Origin: Rhodococcus sp. 06-235-1A
GTDB lineage: Bacteria; Actinomycetota; Actinomycetes; Mycobacteriales; Mycobacteriaceae
Assembly (NCBI RefSeq): GCF_002258785.1
Contig: NZ_NOYI01000009.1
Span: 248,001 to 312,000, forward strand
DNA: 64,000 nucleotides
Direction: 5' to 3'
Position 1 is the stretch's first letter; each line of letters begins with the position of its first letter. Below, piece by piece: positions 29,989 to 39,161 of this stretch. Made by a program: the position numbers and the translations under genes. The notes beneath the pieces are model-generated. The model had not been told where the DNA came from, searched no databases, and worked only from the letters and a program-made list of their open reading frames with translations.

Positions 29989-32040
29989 CTACGCCGACTT
30001 CCACACTGCGACGACGGACGGCCGCGGCTGACTGTCGCCGCCGTCGGGCCAATGCGAGATCGGAGCATCGGCGGTGGCGTCGTCACTCTCACCCGGGTGT
30101 TGGACGCACACCACGACCCGCTCGTCGGTGACGATCGGACCGCAGGTTTCGCCGCCCGCGGGAACCGTCAGGAACTGCCGGGTCTCACCGCGACGCTCCC
30201 CGTCGAGCACTACGGCGAACAGACCGTCGTTGGAGTCGAGGGCGTTGCCGTCGGTGGAGACCCACAGGTTGCCCTTGGCGTCGAACGCGAGGTTGTCGGG
30301 GCACGAGATGGGGCTGACCTGGCTCTTGTCGAATCCGCCGAAGTAGGTGTCGGCCTCGTTCGGATCACCGCACACCAGCAGCAGGTTCCAGGTGAAGGAC
30401 GTGCCCGCGTGGTCGTCGTCGAGCTCGAGCACCTGCCCGTTCTTGTTGGTGTTGCGGGGGTTGGCCTCGTCGGCCGCGGCCTTGCCCTCGGTGCCGCGAT
30501 TGGAGTTGTTCGTCAGCGCAACGTAGACCTTGCCGGTCACCGGATTGGGCTCGAAGTCCTCCGGCCGGTCCATCTTGGTCGCGCCCACCTTGTCGCCTGC
30601 CTGACGGGTGAACACCGCGACCTCCTCCGCCGACATACCGTCGACGAGGGACCGTCCGCGTCCGTCCTCTCCGGTCTCGAGCAGTGGGATCCACGTTCCG
30701 GTGCCACGGAATTCACCGTTGGACGGCAGGGTTCCCGAGCCGTCGATCTCGTCGGGAGTATCACCGGTGAGAGTGGCGACGTAGAGCGTTCCCGCGTCGA
30801 GCAACGTCAGGTTGTTGCGCATCGCGGCCTGGCCGGTGCCGGGCATCATCTTTCGACTGGAGACGAACTTGTACATGTAGTCGAAGCGCTCGTCGTCGCC
30901 GCTGTAGGCCACCACGGTGCCGTCGTCGGTGACGTGGATCGTCGCGGCCTCGTGCTTGAACCGGCCGAGTGCGGTGTGCTTGATCGGGGACGACTGCGGA
31001 TCCCACGGGTTCACCTCGACGATGTATCCGAAGCGGTTGACCTCGTTGGGTTCCTGCGCCAGGTCGAAGCGCTTGTCGAAGCGTTCCCACCTGCGATCGC
31101 TCGCGGCACCCTCCACCCCGTAGCGTGAGAGCCGCTCGGCCACAACGGGATCGGTGACGGACTCGGCGTTGCCGAAATACTGGTTGAAGTTCTCCTCGCC
31201 GGAGAGCACGGTTCCCCACGGCGTCAGGCCGCCCGAGCAGTTGTTGAACGTGCCGAGCACCTTCGTGCCGGTGGGGTCGACGCTCGTCTTGAGGAAGTTG
31301 CTGCCCGCAGCGGGGCCGGTGACGACGAATTCGGTGCTACCGGTGATGCGTCGGTTGTACTGGCCCATGGCCGGGGTCAGCTTGCCGGTGCCCGATTCCC
31401 CCTGCACCTGCACCACCGAAAGTCCGTGTGCGGCAATGGCGACGTCGAACTGCTCGCGGGTGGGGTTCTCGGCGTCGTAGCCCTTGAACATCGCCGGCTC
31501 GGTGCTGTACTCGTGGTTGACCACCAGTAGGTGCGCGTTGGGCGTGCCCTCGATCGGCAGCAGACCGGCGAAGTCGTTGTTGAAACCGAACTGCTTCTCC
31601 TGCGCGGCGGCAGTCTGGTTGTCGAAGTCGAATGCCGGCGCGCCCGCCACGACCGCGTCACCCCAGCGAATGACGATTTCCTGCTCGTAGCCCTCGGGCA
31701 CCACCACGGCATCCTCGGTGTTCGGTTCCACCGCAACGAAATCCACACCGTCGACGGGTGGGGTATCGGCACCGGAGGTGGCGGAGCTTCCCGTGGCCGC
31801 CGGCTCGTCGGTGGAACACGCAGCCAGAGCACTGCCCGCGCCCACCGCGAGTACTGCCATCGCTCCGCCCTTGATCACGCCACGTCGCGACATCGCGGTC
31901 TTGACGATGTCGCCGAAGTACTCGCCCTTCGACGTGTTGGGAACCTCGTGGAAGCACGCGTCACCGCACTTGTACTTGCACGTCAAGGATGAGCGCTTGG
32001 AGCTTCCGTCGTGAACGGCGAACAAGGGTAGTGGCTTCAT
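29989..32040 (-). CDS. phoX: PhoX/DUF839 family exported phosphatase-like lipoprotein
   Basis: 683 residues from MKPLPLFAVHDG, the usual start of this family. Residues 51-60 SRRGVIKGGA give a twin-arginine motif, and ALAAC at 71-75 is a lipobox, so a Tat-exported lipoprotein is expected. Before the Tat motif is a conserved-type extension with Cys21, Cys25 and Cys29 (CKYKCGDACF). The body has DUF839 signatures: LLVVNHEY, NNCSGGLTPWGTVLSGEEN, GRFKHEAATI, RPEDFEPNP and SCPDNLAFDAKGNLW; PhoX enzymes use Fe/Ca at such sites to release phosphate from monoesters. Upstream bases (CTTCACC and GTTCCT eleven apart) weakly resemble a PHO box. Confidence 0.88.
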   Translation of the reverse strand: MKPLPLFAVHDGSSKRSSLTCKYKCGDACFHEVPNTSKGEYFGDIVKTAMSRRGVIKGGAMAVLAVGAGSALAACSTDEPAATGSSATSGADTPPVDGVDFVAVEPNTEDAVVVPEGYEQEIVIRWGDAVVAGAPAFDFDNQTAAAQEKQFGFNNDFAGLLPIEGTPNAHLLVVNHEYSTEPAMFKGYDAENPTREQFDVAIAAHGLSVVQVQGESGTGKLTPAMGQYNRRITGSTEFVVTGPAAGSNFLKTSVDPTGTKVLGTFNNCSGGLTPWGTVLSGEENFNQYFGNAESVTDPVVAERLSRYGVEGAASDRRWERFDKRFDLAQEPNEVNRFGYIVEVNPWDPQSSPIKHTALGRFKHEAATIHVTDDGTVVAYSGDDERFDYMYKFVSSRKMMPGTGQAAMRNNLTLLDAGTLYVATLTGDTPDEIDGSGTLPSNGEFRGTGTWIPLLETGEDGRGRSLVDGMSAEEVAVFTRQAGDKVGATKMDRPEDFEPNPVTGKVYVALTNNSNRGTEGKAAADEANPRNTNKNGQVLELDDDHAGTSFTWNLLLVCGDPNEADTYFGGFDKSQVSPISCPDNLAFDAKGNLWVSTDGNALDSNDGLFAVVLDGERRGETRQFLTVPAGGETCGPIVTDERVVVCVQHPGESDDATADAPISHWPDGGDSQPRPSVVAVWKSA

Positions 32041-32120
32041 GAGTGGGCACGCTGTCACCCAAAAGCGAAAGTAAAGGAACGTTCAGGTGAAGTTGGGGCG
32101 AACGAGGCTGCCCTAACGTG

Positions 32121-32849
32121 CTACAGCACCTGCGACAGAAACGTTTTCAGTCGATCGGTGTGCGGATCGTCGAACAGTTGCTCGGGCGTCCCGGTTTCGA
32201 CGGCGCTGCCGTGGTCCATGAACAGCACCCTGTTCGACACCGATCGCGCGAAGCCCATCTCGTGGGTCACCACCACCATGGTCATGCCGCCCTTGGCCAG
32301 ATCCGCCATCAGCGCCAGCACGCCCTTGACCAACTCGGGATCGAGCGCAGAGGTGGCCTCGTCGAAGAACATCACCTCGGGTTTCATCGCCAGAGCGCGG
32401 GCGATGGCAACGCGCTGCTGCTGGCCGCCGGAGAGGTTGCCCGGGCGAGAGTCCGCCTTGTCGGTCAACCCCACCAGTTCGAGCTGATCCATCGCTGCCG
32501 CACGAGCGGTCTCCTTGGACAGGCCGAGGAGCTTTCGTGGGCCGAGCGCGATGTTGTCGGCAACGGTCTTGTGAGGGAACAGATTGAACTGCTGGAACAC
32601 CATGCCGATGCGTTGACGAAGCTCGTCCGGGTTGTCCTTCAGTACCGATTTGCCGTCGAGCAGGATGTCGCCCTGCTCGGGCTCGTGCAGTCGGTTGAGG
32701 GCACGCAGCAGCGTGGATTTACCCGAGCCGGATGGGCCGATGACCGTCGTCGTCGTGCCGGCCGGGACATCGATACTCACCCCGCGCAGCACCTTGTTGG
32801 TACCGAACGAGAGATGAATGTCCTTGCCTACGAGCGAAACAGAAGTCAT
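32121..32849 (-). CDS. Polar amino-acid ABC transporter ATPase (GlnQ type)
   Basis: 242 residues. Walker [13 protein letters not shown] (38-49), Q-loop [12 protein letters not shown], signature [16 protein letters not shown], Walker [15 protein letters not shown] and H-loop VVTHEMGFA are complete. The sequence type is GlnQ/HisP, serving importers for glutamate, glutamine or related residues. Its start follows the stop of the fused binding-protein/permease gene by one base, so the two genes form one importer. Confidence 0.93.
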   Translation of the reverse strand: MTSVSLVGKDIHLSFGTNKVLRGVSIDVPAGTTTTVIGPSGSGKSTLLRALNRLHEPEQGDILLDGKSVLKDNPDELRQRIGMVFQQFNLFPHKTVADNIALGPRKLLGLSKETARAAAMDQLELVGLTDKADSRPGNLSGGQQQRVAIARALAMKPEVMFFDEATSALDPELVKGVLALMADLAKGGMTMVVVTHEMGFARSVSNRVLFMDHGSAVETGTPEQLFDDPHTDRLKTFLSQVL

Positions 32850-32850
32850 G

Positions 32851-34659
32851 TCAGCCTCTTTCCACGACGACGGCCTGCTCCACCGGGTCGAGCGTCTGCT
32901 CGGCCTTCCCGGTGCGCAGTCGCTTGTCGATGTAGTTCACGAGATGGGTGAGCGGCACGGTCAACACCAGGTAGAAGAATCCGGCCGCGACGAGTGGCGA
33001 CAGGTTTCCGGTCTGGGCGTTGAGATCTCGGCCGACGGCGAAGAGCTCACGTTGGGTGGCGAGCAGTCCGAGGAAGTAGATCAACGACGAGTCCTTGATG
33101 AGCGAGATGAACTGGTTCATCAGCGCAGGCAGCACGCGCCTGACACCCTGAGGAACGATGACGAGGTTCATCGAGCGCCGACGGCTGAAGCCCAGTGCCC
33201 GTGCGGCTTCCATCTGCCCGGCCTCCACGCTCTGGATGCCGGACCGGAAGATCTCACCGATGTACGCCGCGGCGAGCAGCGACAGTGCCGCAGCGCCGAG
33301 CCAATACGGGTTGCCGCCCGTCACCCCTTGCACCACCGGGCCGATGCCGAGTCCGATGATCAGAATGATGACCACTGCGGGCAGTCCACGGAAGATGTCG
33401 GTGTAGACGCGGGCAGGCCAGCGCAGCCAGCGCGTACGAGACAGGCCGGCCAGTGCCAGCAACATGCCCAGGACCGTACCGATGATGCCCGACGCCAACG
33501 CGAGAATCAGCGTGTTCGGCAGACCCACCTTGAACAGGTCGGGGATGGCCGACTTGTACAGCGACCAATCGAAGAACGTATCCCCGAGCTGTGCCAGCGT
33601 GGATTTGGGCTGAACGGCAACGGCTTCGGGCGCGTTCGCGTCGTTCTGTGCTGCGATGGCCGCGAAGTCGGGTAGCTCCGGCTGGGGGGCGGCCTTGCTG
33701 CCCGGCTTGAAACCGTCGGGCAACTCGCGCGGAACCCAGTCGGAGTACAGGTTTGCCCAGGTGCCGTCGGCGATCACCGCGTCGAGACCGGAGTTCAACG
33801 CGTCGATCAGCGGTTGATTGTCGCGGGCGACGGCCCAGCCGACGAAGTTGTTCAGCGAGAACGTGTTCTGCGTGATCGCGGTACCGTCCTCGGGCTTGAC
33901 CAAGCCCTCCGCCTGCTGCGACGGGGCCACCCATGCGTCGATCTGCCCGGTGCGCAGGTTGGCGTACGCGGTGTTGTAGTCCGGGAACTTGACCGGATCG
34001 AGGCCGAGCGTGTTCACCACGTAGTCGTCCTGCACCGTGCCCTGAACGACGCCGATTCTGGTGCCCGCGTTCAAGTCCTCGAACTTGGTGATCGGACCGC
34101 CCGCAGTGGCCACGAGGGAGAAGTAGCCGAAGTCGTAGCCGTTGGTGAACCCGACGGTGTTGCGGCGCTCGTCCGTCGTCGTGATGGAGGATGACCCGAC
34201 GTCGAAGCGGCGCCCGGCGACCTGGGCGAGCAGACCCGAGAACTCGGTGCCCGAGAAGTTGATCTGCAGGCCGAGTTTGTCGGCGACGGCCTTCAACAAT
34301 TCGTTGTCGTAGCCGGTGTACTGGCCCGCCGAGTCCAAGCAGATGCTGGGCGGGGCGTCGGACAGGGTGCCGACCGTCAGCACGCCCGGCGTCGCCAAGC
34401 CCAGAGTGCTCGTGTCGATCCGGTCCAGCGGGGTGACGTTCGCCGTCGTGTACTTGTCCTCCGTCGCCGCAGCCGCCGCGGCGTCGAAGTTCGTCGGTGT
34501 GGACGAGGCACTGTCGACGCCGGGAGGGGCACACAGGTCGGTGGGACCTGCGGCCGCCTGATCTTCGGAGGACGACGTGCCACACGCGGCGAGCGTGAGC
34601 GCCATCAGCAGTCCGAGGACGAGAACCACGAGCGCGCGTGAGGCGCGTACGGCAACCAT
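32851..34659 (-). CDS. Fused substrate-binding lipoprotein and permease of amino-acid ABC importer (GlnHP type)
   Basis: 602 residues from ATG at 34659. The first ~330 residues are a family-3 solute-binding protein behind a lipobox (LTLAAC, Cys26): [25 protein letters not shown] is not written whole here, but [17 protein letters not shown] and [10 protein letters not shown] are typical. From ~residue 365 a HisM/GlnP-type permease follows ([19 protein letters not shown], then [21 protein letters not shown] with the EAA loop). Fusing receptor and channel tethers the binding protein to the pore. With the ATPase gene it makes a two-gene importer. Probable ligand: glutamate, glutamine or another polar amino acid. 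Confidence 0.9.
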   Translation of the reverse strand: MVAVRASRALVVLVLGLLMALTLAACGTSSSEDQAAAGPTDLCAPPGVDSASSTPTNFDAAAAAATEDKYTTANVTPLDRIDTSTLGLATPGVLTVGTLSDAPPSICLDSAGQYTGYDNELLKAVADKLGLQINFSGTEFSGLLAQVAGRRFDVGSSSITTTDERRNTVGFTNGYDFGYFSLVATAGGPITKFEDLNAGTRIGVVQGTVQDDYVVNTLGLDPVKFPDYNTAYANLRTGQIDAWVAPSQQAEGLVKPEDGTAITQNTFSLNNFVGWAVARDNQPLIDALNSGLDAVIADGTWANLYSDWVPRELPDGFKPGSKAAPQPELPDFAAIAAQNDANAPEAVAVQPKSTLAQLGDTFFDWSLYKSAIPDLFKVGLPNTLILALASGIIGTVLGMLLALAGLSRTRWLRWPARVYTDIFRGLPAVVIILIIGLGIGPVVQGVTGGNPYWLGAAALSLLAAAYIGEIFRSGIQSVEAGQMEAARALGFSRRRSMNLVIVPQGVRRVLPALMNQFISLIKDSSLIYFLGLLATQRELFAVGRDLNAQTGNLSPLVAAGFFYLVLTVPLTHLVNYIDKRLRTGKAEQTLDPVEQAVVVERG

Positions 34660-34744
34660 GGACAAAACCCTAAGCGGACCACGGCCCACTCACCCAAACG
34701 CCCCGCGCGCAAGGGTTTCGCTCAACGAACTGCAGTGGCGTGTA

Positions 34745-35509
34745 CTACTTGTGCGAGTCCCGCCACGCGATGGCCTCGCCCAGCTCCGTGAGGTCGTATT
34801 CGGGGCCTCCGGTACCCACGGTGAACAGGGTGACACCGGCGTCGACGAAATCCTGGGCAGTGTCCGCGCCGGGCCACGAGACCGACCGAGTGATGCCCGA
34901 GACGTCGCGTCCGACGGTGGTGCCGTGCTCGGCAAGGATCCCCGACTTGCGCTTCAGCGCCTCGAGGTCGGCGAAGCTGTGCCAGATGTGCGCGTACTCG
35001 GCCACCATCTTCAGCGTCTTCTTCTCGCCTCCGCCGCCGATGAGGATCGGGATGTCGCGGGTCGGGGCCGGGTTGCCGACGTCGAGGCGGTGTCGAATTC
35101 TGGCCAGACTCTCCTTCAGCAGCGCCAGCCGCGAGCCCGCCGTGCCGAACTCGTAGCCGAAGTTGTCGTAGTCCTTCTCGTTCCAGCCGGCACCGATGCC
35201 GAGAATCAAGCGGCCGCCGCTGATGTGGTCGACCGTCCGCGCCATATCGGCGAGCAGATCCGGGTTGCGATAGCCGCCGCCGGTGACGAGGGCACCGATC
35301 TCGACGTTCGACGTCTGCTCGGCCCAGGCCCCCAGCATCGTCCAGCACTCGAAATGAGCGCCGTCGAGATCGCCGTACAGCGGGTAGAAGTGATCCCAGT
35401 TGAAGACGATGTCGACGCCCGCATCCTCCGACCGCAACACCGCGTCGCGGATGAGTTGGTAATCGGGGGCGTGCTGGGGCTGAAGCTGAACACCGATCTT
35501 GACGGTCAT
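34745..35509 (-). CDS. LLM-class F420-dependent oxidoreductase
   Basis: 254 residues from ATG at 35509 with AGGAG upstream. Luciferase-like TIM barrel: KIGVQLQPQHAPDYQLIRDAVLRSEDAG is its opening helix, FNWDHFYPLYGD the cofactor-side loop, LGIGAGWNEKDYDNFGYEF a hallmark of actinobacterial F420 members, and PILIGGGGEKKTLK the later phosphate-binding region. F420 is present in this lineage. The substrate is unknown. Confidence 0.88.
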   Translation of the reverse strand: MTVKIGVQLQPQHAPDYQLIRDAVLRSEDAGVDIVFNWDHFYPLYGDLDGAHFECWTMLGAWAEQTSNVEIGALVTGGGYRNPDLLADMARTVDHISGGRLILGIGAGWNEKDYDNFGYEFGTAGSRLALLKESLARIRHRLDVGNPAPTRDIPILIGGGGEKKTLKMVAEYAHIWHSFADLEALKRKSGILAEHGTTVGRDVSGITRSVSWPGADTAQDFVDAGVTLFTVGTGGPEYDLTELGEAIAWRDSHK

Positions 35510-35560
35510 GTGGGTCTCCTCGTCGTGTGGGCTGCGTCTCCATGATGCACCCGAATGCGA

Positions 35561-36073
35561 TCAGCCGATGCGGACGCCGTTCTCGGCCATCATGGTCCGC
35601 AGCACGAAGCCGGCCTCGGAGCCGATGATCTCACCGACGAGGGTGACGTAGCGGTCGACGAATTCGCCACCGTGCTGCTGTTCGTCCTCGTCTGCGAAGT
35701 GGTGCGCGAGCTCGTGCAGCACCACCAGTTCCCGCAGCGCCCACGCACTGTTGCCGTGATGCAGGGGAACGGCGATGGTGGCCGTGTCCGGTTCGTAGTG
35801 CGCGGCGCCCGAGCCCGAACGAGCTCGGACGGTGATCACGCGACCGGCGTCGGGCCACGTGGCCGCGACCCAATCCAGCGCAAGTACCGCATCGACATAC
35901 GTCTGCACCGATTCGACGGACGCAAACTTGCGCTCGATCGGCAGCGTGAGCTGGGAGCCCAGCACCTGCACGACGCGAATGTCACGCTCGTCGGCGCGAT
36001 CGAACATGGTGCGCACCAACTGCTCCGCGTCGTACACGGCCGATCGTTGCGCGTCTCGGTGCCTGCTCACCAT
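35561..36073 (-). CDS. Putative metallohydrolase (TIGR04338-like, HExxH)
   Basis: 170 residues. VVLHELAHHFADEDEQQHGGEF has a zincin motif (His120, Glu121, His124) with a possible third ligand in the following HGGEF. The family is restricted to mycolata and relatives and has no assigned substrate. ATG at 36073 chosen over an upstream start. No signal peptide. Divergent from the ABC/MFS operon, whose promoter lies in the 114 bp between them. Confidence 0.78.
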   Translation of the reverse strand: MVSRHRDAQRSAVYDAEQLVRTMFDRADERDIRVVQVLGSQLTLPIERKFASVESVQTYVDAVLALDWVAATWPDAGRVITVRARSGSGAAHYEPDTATIAVPLHHGNSAWALRELVVLHELAHHFADEDEQQHGGEFVDRYVTLVGEIIGSEAGFVLRTMMAENGVRIG

Positions 36074-36104
36074 CTCAGGGTAGGTGTCATGCGCCGCAGG
36101 CAAT

Positions 36105-36133
36105 TTGTGCGACCGGGCCGATTCACCTATCTT
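36105..36133 (+). promoter_or_regulatory. Promoter of the ABC/MFS operon
   Basis: TTGTGC (36105-36110), 17-bp spacer, TATCTT (36128-36133). The predicted start site near 36141 lies inside the dyad at 36139-36153. Confidence 0.55.
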
Positions 36134-36138
36134 TCAGT

Positions 36139-36153
36139 CGACAACGATTGTCG
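36139..36153. promoter_or_regulatory. Fur/Zur-like operator dyad
   Basis: CGACAACGATTGTCG: arms CGACAA and TTGTCG around CGA. It matches 11 of 15 positions of the 7-1-7 pattern TGAAAACGATTTTCA typical of actinobacterial Zur boxes. Its place over the predicted start site suits a repressor. Identity of the regulator is inference. Confidence 0.5.
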
Positions 36154-36187
36154 AAGTCGTTCCCAGTTCTATCGTTCAGGAGATCCC

Positions 36188-36913
36188 GTGCTCGTCGTCG
36201 ATGGCCTCTGCATCGACGCGGGCCGCACTCGCATCGTCGATCACGTGTCGTTCGAGATTCCCACCGGTCGAAGGCTCGGCCTGCTGGGGGCGTCGGGCTC
36301 AGGCAAGTCACTGATCGCGTCGGCCCTCGTCGGGCAGTTGCCACCGGGCGTCACCTGTACCGGCCGGATCCTCGTCGACGGCCACGACGTTGCCGGACTT
36401 CCCACGCCCCGGCGACCGCGCACCGCTCGCCCGGCGATGGTGTTCCAGGATTCGTCCACCGCCCTCAATCCCATGGTCACCGTCGGTAGGCAGCTGCGAG
36501 CACCCGACGCGTCCGCGTTGCTCGAGCGTGTGGGTCTGCGTGATGCCGAGCGCATCCTGGCCTCGCATCCGCTCGAGCTGTCCGGCGGTCAGCGCCAACG
36601 TGTCTGTATCGCACTGGCATTGGCGCGGGAGACCTCGCTGGTGATTGCCGACGAGCCGACGACGGCCCTCGATGTGATCAACCAGGCGCGAGTGGTCGAC
36701 GCGCTTCGAGAGGCCGCGTCGCTGCTGTTCATCACCCACGATGTTGCCGTAGCCGCACTGCTCTGCGACCACCTCATGATTGTCGACTCCGGCATCGTCA
36801 TCGAATCCGGTTCCACCGCAGCAGTACTCGAGAACCCGACATCGGATCGGGCAAGACACATGCTCGACGTGGCCAGGGCTTCAGATCCGTTCCGTCAGCT
36901 GGTGGCGCGATGA
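36188..36913 (+). CDS. Peptide/nickel-type ABC transporter ATPase 1 (DppD/CntD-like)
   Basis: 241 residues from GTG at 36188, with AGGAGA seven bases upstream. Walker A GASGSGKSLIAS, Q-loop VFQDSSTALNP, signature LSGGQRQRVCIALAL, Walker B LVIADEPTTALD and LFITHDVAV are all present. The C-terminal region is short compared with DppD and lacks the usual Cys cluster. First gene of a five-gene operon; overlaps the next by ATGA. Confidence 0.9.
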   Translation: MLVVDGLCIDAGRTRIVDHVSFEIPTGRRLGLLGASGSGKSLIASALVGQLPPGVTCTGRILVDGHDVAGLPTPRRPRTARPAMVFQDSSTALNPMVTVGRQLRAPDASALLERVGLRDAERILASHPLELSGGQRQRVCIALALARETSLVIADEPTTALDVINQARVVDALREAASLLFITHDVAVAALLCDHLMIVDSGIVIESGSTAAVLENPTSDRARHMLDVARASDPFRQLVAR

Positions 36914-37659
36914 CTGCGGGCTTGGTGGCCACGGACATCACGCGCACCTACGTTCGCCACGGCTCTTCTCGTACGGCGCTGGACCGCGTCTCGTTCACGC
37001 TGCCGCCGGCCGGTCGTGTCGCCGTGGTCGGCGAATCCGGTTCGGGCAAGACCACTTTGCTACGAATGCTGTTGGCGTTGGACTCGCCCGAGATGGGTTC
37101 CGTAGCACTGGAGGGGCGCACGGTCCGCCCCGGTTCGGCCCGCTCGCTCCGGTGGTTTCGGCAACGTGTGCAGTATGTGCCGCAAGATCCCGCGACCAGC
37201 CTCGACCCACGCCGTAGCGTCCTGGATCTGGTGGCGACACCGCTGCGACTCCTCGGGGTCGACGGCGATCATCGAGCCAAGGCAGGTGCCGCACTCGCTG
37301 CCGTCGGACTGGACGAGCGCTATCTACAGCGCCGACCGACGGAACTCTCCGGAGGCCAGAATCAACGCGTCGCGATCGCTCGTGCGGTGGCCTGCGAACC
37401 GCAGTACTTGCTCGCGGACGAGCCGGTCAGCGGCCTGGACCCCGATCTGCGCGAGCAAGTCCTCGCAGTGCTGGCCGGCCTGCCGGGCGCATTGCTGATC
37501 GTCAGCCACGATCTGTCCGCAGTCGCGCGGCTCTGCAGCGACGTATCGGTGATGCACGACGGCCGGATCGTCGAAACCGGCTGCGTACGAGACATTCTGA
37601 CCGAACCCCAGCATTCGTGCACCCGAGACCTGATAGACGCCGTACCCCGGCTTGCATGA
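36910..37659 (+). CDS. Peptide/nickel-type ABC transporter ATPase 2 (DppF/CntF-like)
   Basis: 249 residues. Walker A GESGSGKTTLLRML, VQYVPQDPATSLDPR at the Q-loop (typical of DppF/OppF), signature [15 protein letters not shown], Walker B YLLADEPVSGLDPD, and LLIVSHDLSAVARLC. Pairs with the preceding ATPase to drive the fused permease downstream. ATGA overlap with its neighbour implies coupled translation. Confidence 0.9.
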   Translation: MTAGLVATDITRTYVRHGSSRTALDRVSFTLPPAGRVAVVGESGSGKTTLLRMLLALDSPEMGSVALEGRTVRPGSARSLRWFRQRVQYVPQDPATSLDPRRSVLDLVATPLRLLGVDGDHRAKAGAALAAVGLDERYLQRRPTELSGGQNQRVAIARAVACEPQYLLADEPVSGLDPDLREQVLAVLAGLPGALLIVSHDLSAVARLCSDVSVMHDGRIVETGCVRDILTEPQHSCTRDLIDAVPRLA

Positions 37660-37675
37660 CCACACAGGAGATCCC

Positions 37676-39157
37676 TTGATCAACAACATGTTCCGTATCG
37701 GCGCGCTCGCATCCGTCGGTGCGCTGACCCTCACCGGGTGCTTCGCCTCCGGCACCGCCTCGGACGACTCCGGGGATCGTGCGCGCGTGGCGATGCTGCA
37801 GCCACCCCGCTCGGGACTGTCACAGTTCAGCGACGATGCCTTCAAGCTCTCACGCTGGTCGACGGCGGAAACCCTCATCTCTCTGGACGACCTGGGTGAT
37901 GCTCAGCCGTCGTTGGCGACAGCCTGGAATCGTATAGACGATCGCACCTGGAGTTTCGACCTCCGCCCCGACGTGACCTTCCACAACGGAGAGCCGCTCG
38001 ATGCCGCCGCCGTCGTGACCGCTCTGACCGCAGCCACGACGGCCGCGCCGAAGCCGCGCATCCTCGACGGCGTCGAGCTGACGGTGGCTGCCGCCGACGA
38101 CGACACCGTGTCGGTGACCACCGAGGTCATCGATCCCTTGCTTCCGCAACGACTCTCGAGTCCTCAGTTGGCAATCCTCGCCCCCGAGGCCTATTCGGAC
38201 GGTGGAAGCAACCCCGTCGGCACCGGCACCGGGCCGTTCGTGTTGACCGGCGTGGACGGCACGTCGAGTGCCACTCTCGATCGCAACGAGAACTACTGGG
38301 GAGAGCCCGCGAAACTCTCCGGCATCGACGTCGATTTCGTGCCCGACGGTACCGCCCGCGCCGCTGCGCTTCGCAACGGGACTGCCGATGTGGTGGAGGC
38401 GATTCCGGTGTCGCAGGCCGCCGACATCGACCGAGCCCTGGTGCACGAGGTCCCCATGCCGCGTACCAACACCCTCTACCTGAACACGTCGTCCGGCGTG
38501 TTCGCGGATCCGGCCATGCGCGCCGCCGCACGGGAATCGGTGGACAAGGATCGTCTGGTCGAACAGGTCTACGAGGGTCGCGCCGACGCCGCGAACGGAC
38601 TACTCGGGCCGGCGCTCCCGTGGGCCGCGGACCGTCCCGCCCGCACCGAGACCCCGGCGGGCGACGCCACAGGTAAGACGATCACCCTCGCCACGTTCAC
38701 CGACCGCGCCGAACTCCCCGAGGTCGCCGTGCTGCTGCAACAGGAACTCGAGGCGAAGGGCTTCGTCGTGAACCAGGTGGTGCGCGAGTACCAGTTCATC
38801 GAAACAGATGCTCTCAGTGGTGCATTCGATGCGTTCATCCTCTCCCGTGCCACGGTGCTCGACTCCGGTGACGCGGTGGCCTACATGTACTCCGATTTCG
38901 CCTGCGAGGGATCGTTCAACATATCCCAGTTCTGCGACCCCCAGGTGGACGCAGCCCTGGCAGATGCCTCGGGCACCGAGCCGGGTGACGAGCGCCGCGC
39001 CGCCATTCTCGAGGCCGAGAAGCTGATCCTGGAGAAGGATGCGGCAGTACCGATGCTGCACGAACGCGTCATCCAGGGCGAAACCGAGGGAATCACCGGC
39101 GTTGCACGCGATCCACGGGAACGCACCCTGATCACCAACCAGACCACCTTCGAGTAA
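37676..39157 (+). CDS. Peptide/nickel-type substrate-binding lipoprotein (family 5)
   Basis: 493 residues from TTG at 37676 with AGGAGA upstream, the same leader as the first gene; an ATG at 37688 is the alternative. Signal peptide with lipobox LTLTGC (Cys22). SBP_bac_5 features: AETLISLDDLGDAQPSLATAW, WSFDLRPDVTFHNGEPLDAAAV region, GTGPFVL, RNENYWG, and AAARESVDKDRLVEQVYEG. Family members bind oligopeptides, Ni-His complexes or opine metallophores; ligand here unknown but operon context favours a metal complex. Confidence 0.88.
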   Translation: MINNMFRIGALASVGALTLTGCFASGTASDDSGDRARVAMLQPPRSGLSQFSDDAFKLSRWSTAETLISLDDLGDAQPSLATAWNRIDDRTWSFDLRPDVTFHNGEPLDAAAVVTALTAATTAAPKPRILDGVELTVAAADDDTVSVTTEVIDPLLPQRLSSPQLAILAPEAYSDGGSNPVGTGTGPFVLTGVDGTSSATLDRNENYWGEPAKLSGIDVDFVPDGTARAAALRNGTADVVEAIPVSQAADIDRALVHEVPMPRTNTLYLNTSSGVFADPAMRAAARESVDKDRLVEQVYEGRADAANGLLGPALPWAADRPARTETPAGDATGKTITLATFTDRAELPEVAVLLQQELEAKGFVVNQVVREYQFIETDALSGAFDAFILSRATVLDSGDAVAYMYSDFACEGSFNISQFCDPQVDAALADASGTEPGDERRAAILEAEKLILEKDAAVPMLHERVIQGETEGITGVARDPRERTLITNQTTFE

Positions 39158-39161
39158 GGGA

